Assembly (NCBI GenBank): GCA_947623505.1
Contig: CANQGT010000008.1
Span: 17,169 to 81,168, forward strand
Origin: an uncultured Clostridia bacterium
GTDB taxonomy: Bacteria > Bacillota > Clostridia > Oscillospirales > Acutalibacteraceae
Reading direction: 5' to 3'
DNA: 64,000 nucleotides
Part shown: one piece after another, positions 62,890-64,000 of the stretch
Position numbering within the stretch: the first letter of the stretch is position 1
Layout of the letters: every line of letters starts with the position of its first letter
Program-made: the position numbers and the translations under genes
Notes under the pieces: generated by a model
Seen by the model: only the letters and a program-made list of their open reading frames with translations
What the model was told of the DNA's origin: nothing
Database searches by the model: none

Positions 62890-62917
62890 ATTGTAGCAAG
62901 ATTTTTCCATTTGTCAA
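62890..62917 (-). promoter_or_regulatory. Promoter of groESL
   Basis: On the minus strand TTGACA (62912-62917), 16-base spacer, TACAAT (62890-62895), immediately upstream of CIRCE. Confidence 0.85.
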
Positions 62918-62987
62918 TAGTGTTTACATATTTTTTAAAATTATGTTGCACGGGCGCAATATTTCGCGGCAAAGGAGCGGAGACTAT

Positions 62988-63023
62988 AAAAAAATCCGGC
63001 TCCCTATATAAGGGAAACCGGAT
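62988..63023 (-). terminator. Terminator for a transcript entering from the repeat region
   Basis: On the minus strand ATCCGGTTTCCCT and AGGGAGCCGGAT form a long stem around TATAT, followed by seven T. No gene on this strand precedes it in the window apart from the IS30 remnant at the far edge. Confidence 0.8.
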
Positions 63024-63148
63024 GCCGCAAAACAAACCGATGGGTTTTGATACAATCTCCAACCTTTTTGGCTTACCTGTGTAAGGGGAACTGTCTGCCG
63101 CAGGCAGACTGAGGGGTTGTCGATATAATTTTCAACCGCTTTGGCTCT

Positions 63149-63273
63149 CCTGTGTAAGGGGAGCTGGCTGCATTTATGCAGACTGAGGGGTTGGTCAGTT
63201 ACAATAACGTTGCTGTAACAGAACACTACAACCCTTCCGTTTCGCTAACGCTCAACACCTTCCCTTACACAGG
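63149..63273. repeat. Palindromic repeat unit 2 (full)
   Basis: Ends in the inverted pair CCTGTGTAAGG / CCTTACACAGG. The central hairpin has GCATTTATGC. Confidence 0.85.
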
Positions 63274-63362
63274 GAAGGCAGTGGGAGGGATTGTTCGCTT
63301 ACCGCAGACTTACACAGGGAAGGCTTGTTTTTGCAGATACGCTCTTTTACCGCTTTGGCTCT

Positions 63363-63487
63363 CCTGTGTAAGGGGAGCTGTCTGCATTTATGCAGACTGA
63401 GGGGTTGGTCAGTTACAATAACGTTGCTGTAACAGAACACTACAACCCTTCCGCCTCACATTTGTTCGTCACCTTCCATTACACAGG
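63363..63487. repeat. Palindromic repeat unit 3 (full)
   Basis: Same length (125 bases) as unit 2 and the closest match to it through the central ACAATAACGTTGCTGTAACAG stretch. Confidence 0.85.
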
Positions 63488-63531
63488 GAAGGCTTGTTTT
63501 GGCATATAAGTTCTTTAACTCCTTTGGCTCT

Positions 63532-63650
63532 CCTGTGCAAGGGGAGCTGGCTGCCGCAGGCAGACTGAGGGGTTGGTCAGTCACAATAACGCTATTTTAA
63601 CACTACAACCCCTCCGCCTCACATACGTTCGGCACCTCCCCTTACACAGG
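63532..63650. repeat. Palindromic repeat unit 4 (six bases shorter)
   Basis: The left end reads CCTGTGCAAGGGG and the centre lacks the GTAACAGAA stretch in part. Confidence 0.8.
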
Positions 63651-63742
63651 GGAGGCAGTGGGTGGAGGGATTGTTCGCTTGCCACAGCCTTACACAGGGA
63701 AGGCTTGTTTTGGCATATAAGTTCTTTAACTCCTTTGGCTCT

Positions 63743-63867
63743 CCTGTGTAAGGGGAGCTGTCTGCCGTTAGGCAGACTGAGGGGTTGGTTAGTTACAATA
63801 ACGCTATTGTTACAGAACGCTACAACCCCTCCGCCTCGCATCCGCTCGGCACCTCCCCTTACACAGG
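63743..63867. repeat. Palindromic repeat unit 5 (full)
   Basis: 125 bases; central hairpin CTGCCGTTAGGCAG; right end CTCCCCTTACACAGG. Confidence 0.85.
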
Positions 63868-63923
63868 TGAGGCAATAAGGAATATCATATGCACAACCCC
63901 TCCGCCTCACATTCGTTCGGCAC

Positions 63924-64000
63924 CGGCAGATTGTCAAGCAAGTGCAACAGAAAAGACTTCAGCAGGAGAACGCCAGTTGAGACATTTTCTAGGACGAGTG
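63924..64000 (-). mobile_element. Right-edge fragment of an IS30-family insertion sequence
   Basis: The repeat copy reads GTTCGGCACC up to 63923 and should continue TCCCCTTACACAGG. Instead unrelated sequence GGCAGATTGTCAAG begins, leading to the transposase stop codon 10 bases later. The IS end is therefore at about 63924; the other end and any target duplication are outside the window. Confidence 0.65.
63934..64000 (-). CDS. IS30-family transposase, C-terminal end only (start outside window)
   Basis: The last 22 codons on the minus strand read TRPRKCLNWRSPAEVFSVALA and a TGA stop. The RPRKCL...P.EVF pattern is the conserved C-terminus of IS30-family DDE transposases. The rest lies beyond the right edge. 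The codons start where a repeat unit is broken off (63923/63924), so the IS inserted into the array. Confidence 0.75.
   Translation of the reverse strand, partial: TRPRKCLNWRSPAEVFSVALA

Larger units (their letters stand above)
63076..63923. repeat. Array of palindromic MITE-like repeats
   Basis: Four nearly full ~119-125-base units (63149-63273, 63363-63487, 63532-63650, 63743-63867), one left half (63076-63119) and one right half (63894-63923). Each full unit starts CCTGTGTAAGGGGAG and ends with its inverse CTCCCCTTACACAGG, so it can fold end to end; inside, a small hairpin (CTGCCG..GGCAG or GCATTTATGC) and GAGGGGTTG / CAACCCCTC also pair. Spacers repeat CTTACACAGGGAAGGCTTGTTTT, giving a period near 170-214 bases. 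There is no coding gene here. Such repeats are frequent in gut Clostridia. Confidence 0.9.

Noticed and set aside
63076..63923. Possible CRISPR array
   Set aside because: Units are ~125 bases, imperfect, palindromic end to end, with similar spacers and no cas genes; this is not direct-repeat/unique-spacer structure.
62984..63937. Several short frames over the right-edge repeats with similar peptides such as QLPLHRRAKAV
   Set aside because: They follow the repeat period on both strands, have no ribosome sites, and are translations of palindromic noncoding repeats.

Overview
The window looks like a chromosomal segment of a strictly anaerobic, spore-forming gut Firmicute of the class Clostridia. 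Supporting features are a CotF-type spore coat pair, a T-box leader, a CIRCE-controlled groESL operon, the CdaA/CdaR c-di-AMP module, TmcAL (YlbM), RNase M5, a four-subunit 2-oxoacid:ferredoxin oxidoreductase, formate-tetrahydrofolate ligase and a SPASM radical SAM enzyme. Genes are tightly packed, mostly on the minus strand, with strong Shine-Dalgarno sites and many TTGACT/TATAAT-like promoters.

Layout. 1-2.7 kb: the end-truncated gene of an Fe-S flavoprotein of the old yellow enzyme family, then a zinc-ribbon membrane protein. 2.8-10.5 kb: one minus-strand operon of two half-ABC exporters, TrkA, TrkH and an alanine/glycine:cation symporter. 10.7-15.2 kb: a Gfo/Idh/MocA oxidoreductase convergent with a GH38 alpha-mannosidase. 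15.3-18.7 kb: two small spore coat genes convergent with an M16C peptidase, whose gene is preceded by a structured, apparently bistable leader or small RNA. 19-22.9 kb: araB-araA-araD for L-arabinose use. 23.0 kb: tRNA-Met(CAU). 23.2-29 kb: LysR regulator, divergent adenylosuccinate synthetase, L-lactate dehydrogenase, a membrane-anchored protein, a phosphoribosyltransferase, a NUDIX remnant and a nucleotidyltransferase. 29-33.6 kb: HIT protein, alaS, a PC4/YdbC protein and ackA. 33.7-38.4 kb: tmcAL, then rnmV-holA-comEC. 38.4-43.9 kb: GH2 beta-galactosidase, then a FemX-like aminoacyl transferase with alanine racemase. 44-47.8 kb: fhs-tsaE-tsaB-rpiB-membrane protein operon. 48-51.4 kb: an FtsW/RodA-type protein and cdaA-cdaR. 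51.4-56.9 kb: a class V desulfurase with a DUF3343 partner, and a MIF-like tautomerase/radical SAM/GPH transporter operon. 57-60.4 kb: the porCDAB operon under a T-box leader. 60.4-62.9 kb: an MGMT-family protein and groESL. 63.0-64 kb: a palindromic repeat array interrupted by the end of an IS30-family element.

The biology suggests a saccharolytic fermenter: arabinose, beta-galactoside and mannoside catabolism feed pyruvate, which goes to lactate (Ldh), to acetyl-CoA (POR) and then acetate (AckA). Cell-wall, c-di-AMP and potassium functions, tRNA modification (TsaB, TsaE, TmcAL) and translation genes make up the rest.

The most unusual signals are the T-box in front of a 2-oxoacid:ferredoxin oxidoreductase operon, the two-state RNA before the M16C peptidase, the MIF-like/radical SAM/GPH operon whose transporter carries a roughly 300-residue coiled-coil tail, the divergent PurA, and the repeat array at the right edge. 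No CRISPR array, prophage or recognised defence island is visible.
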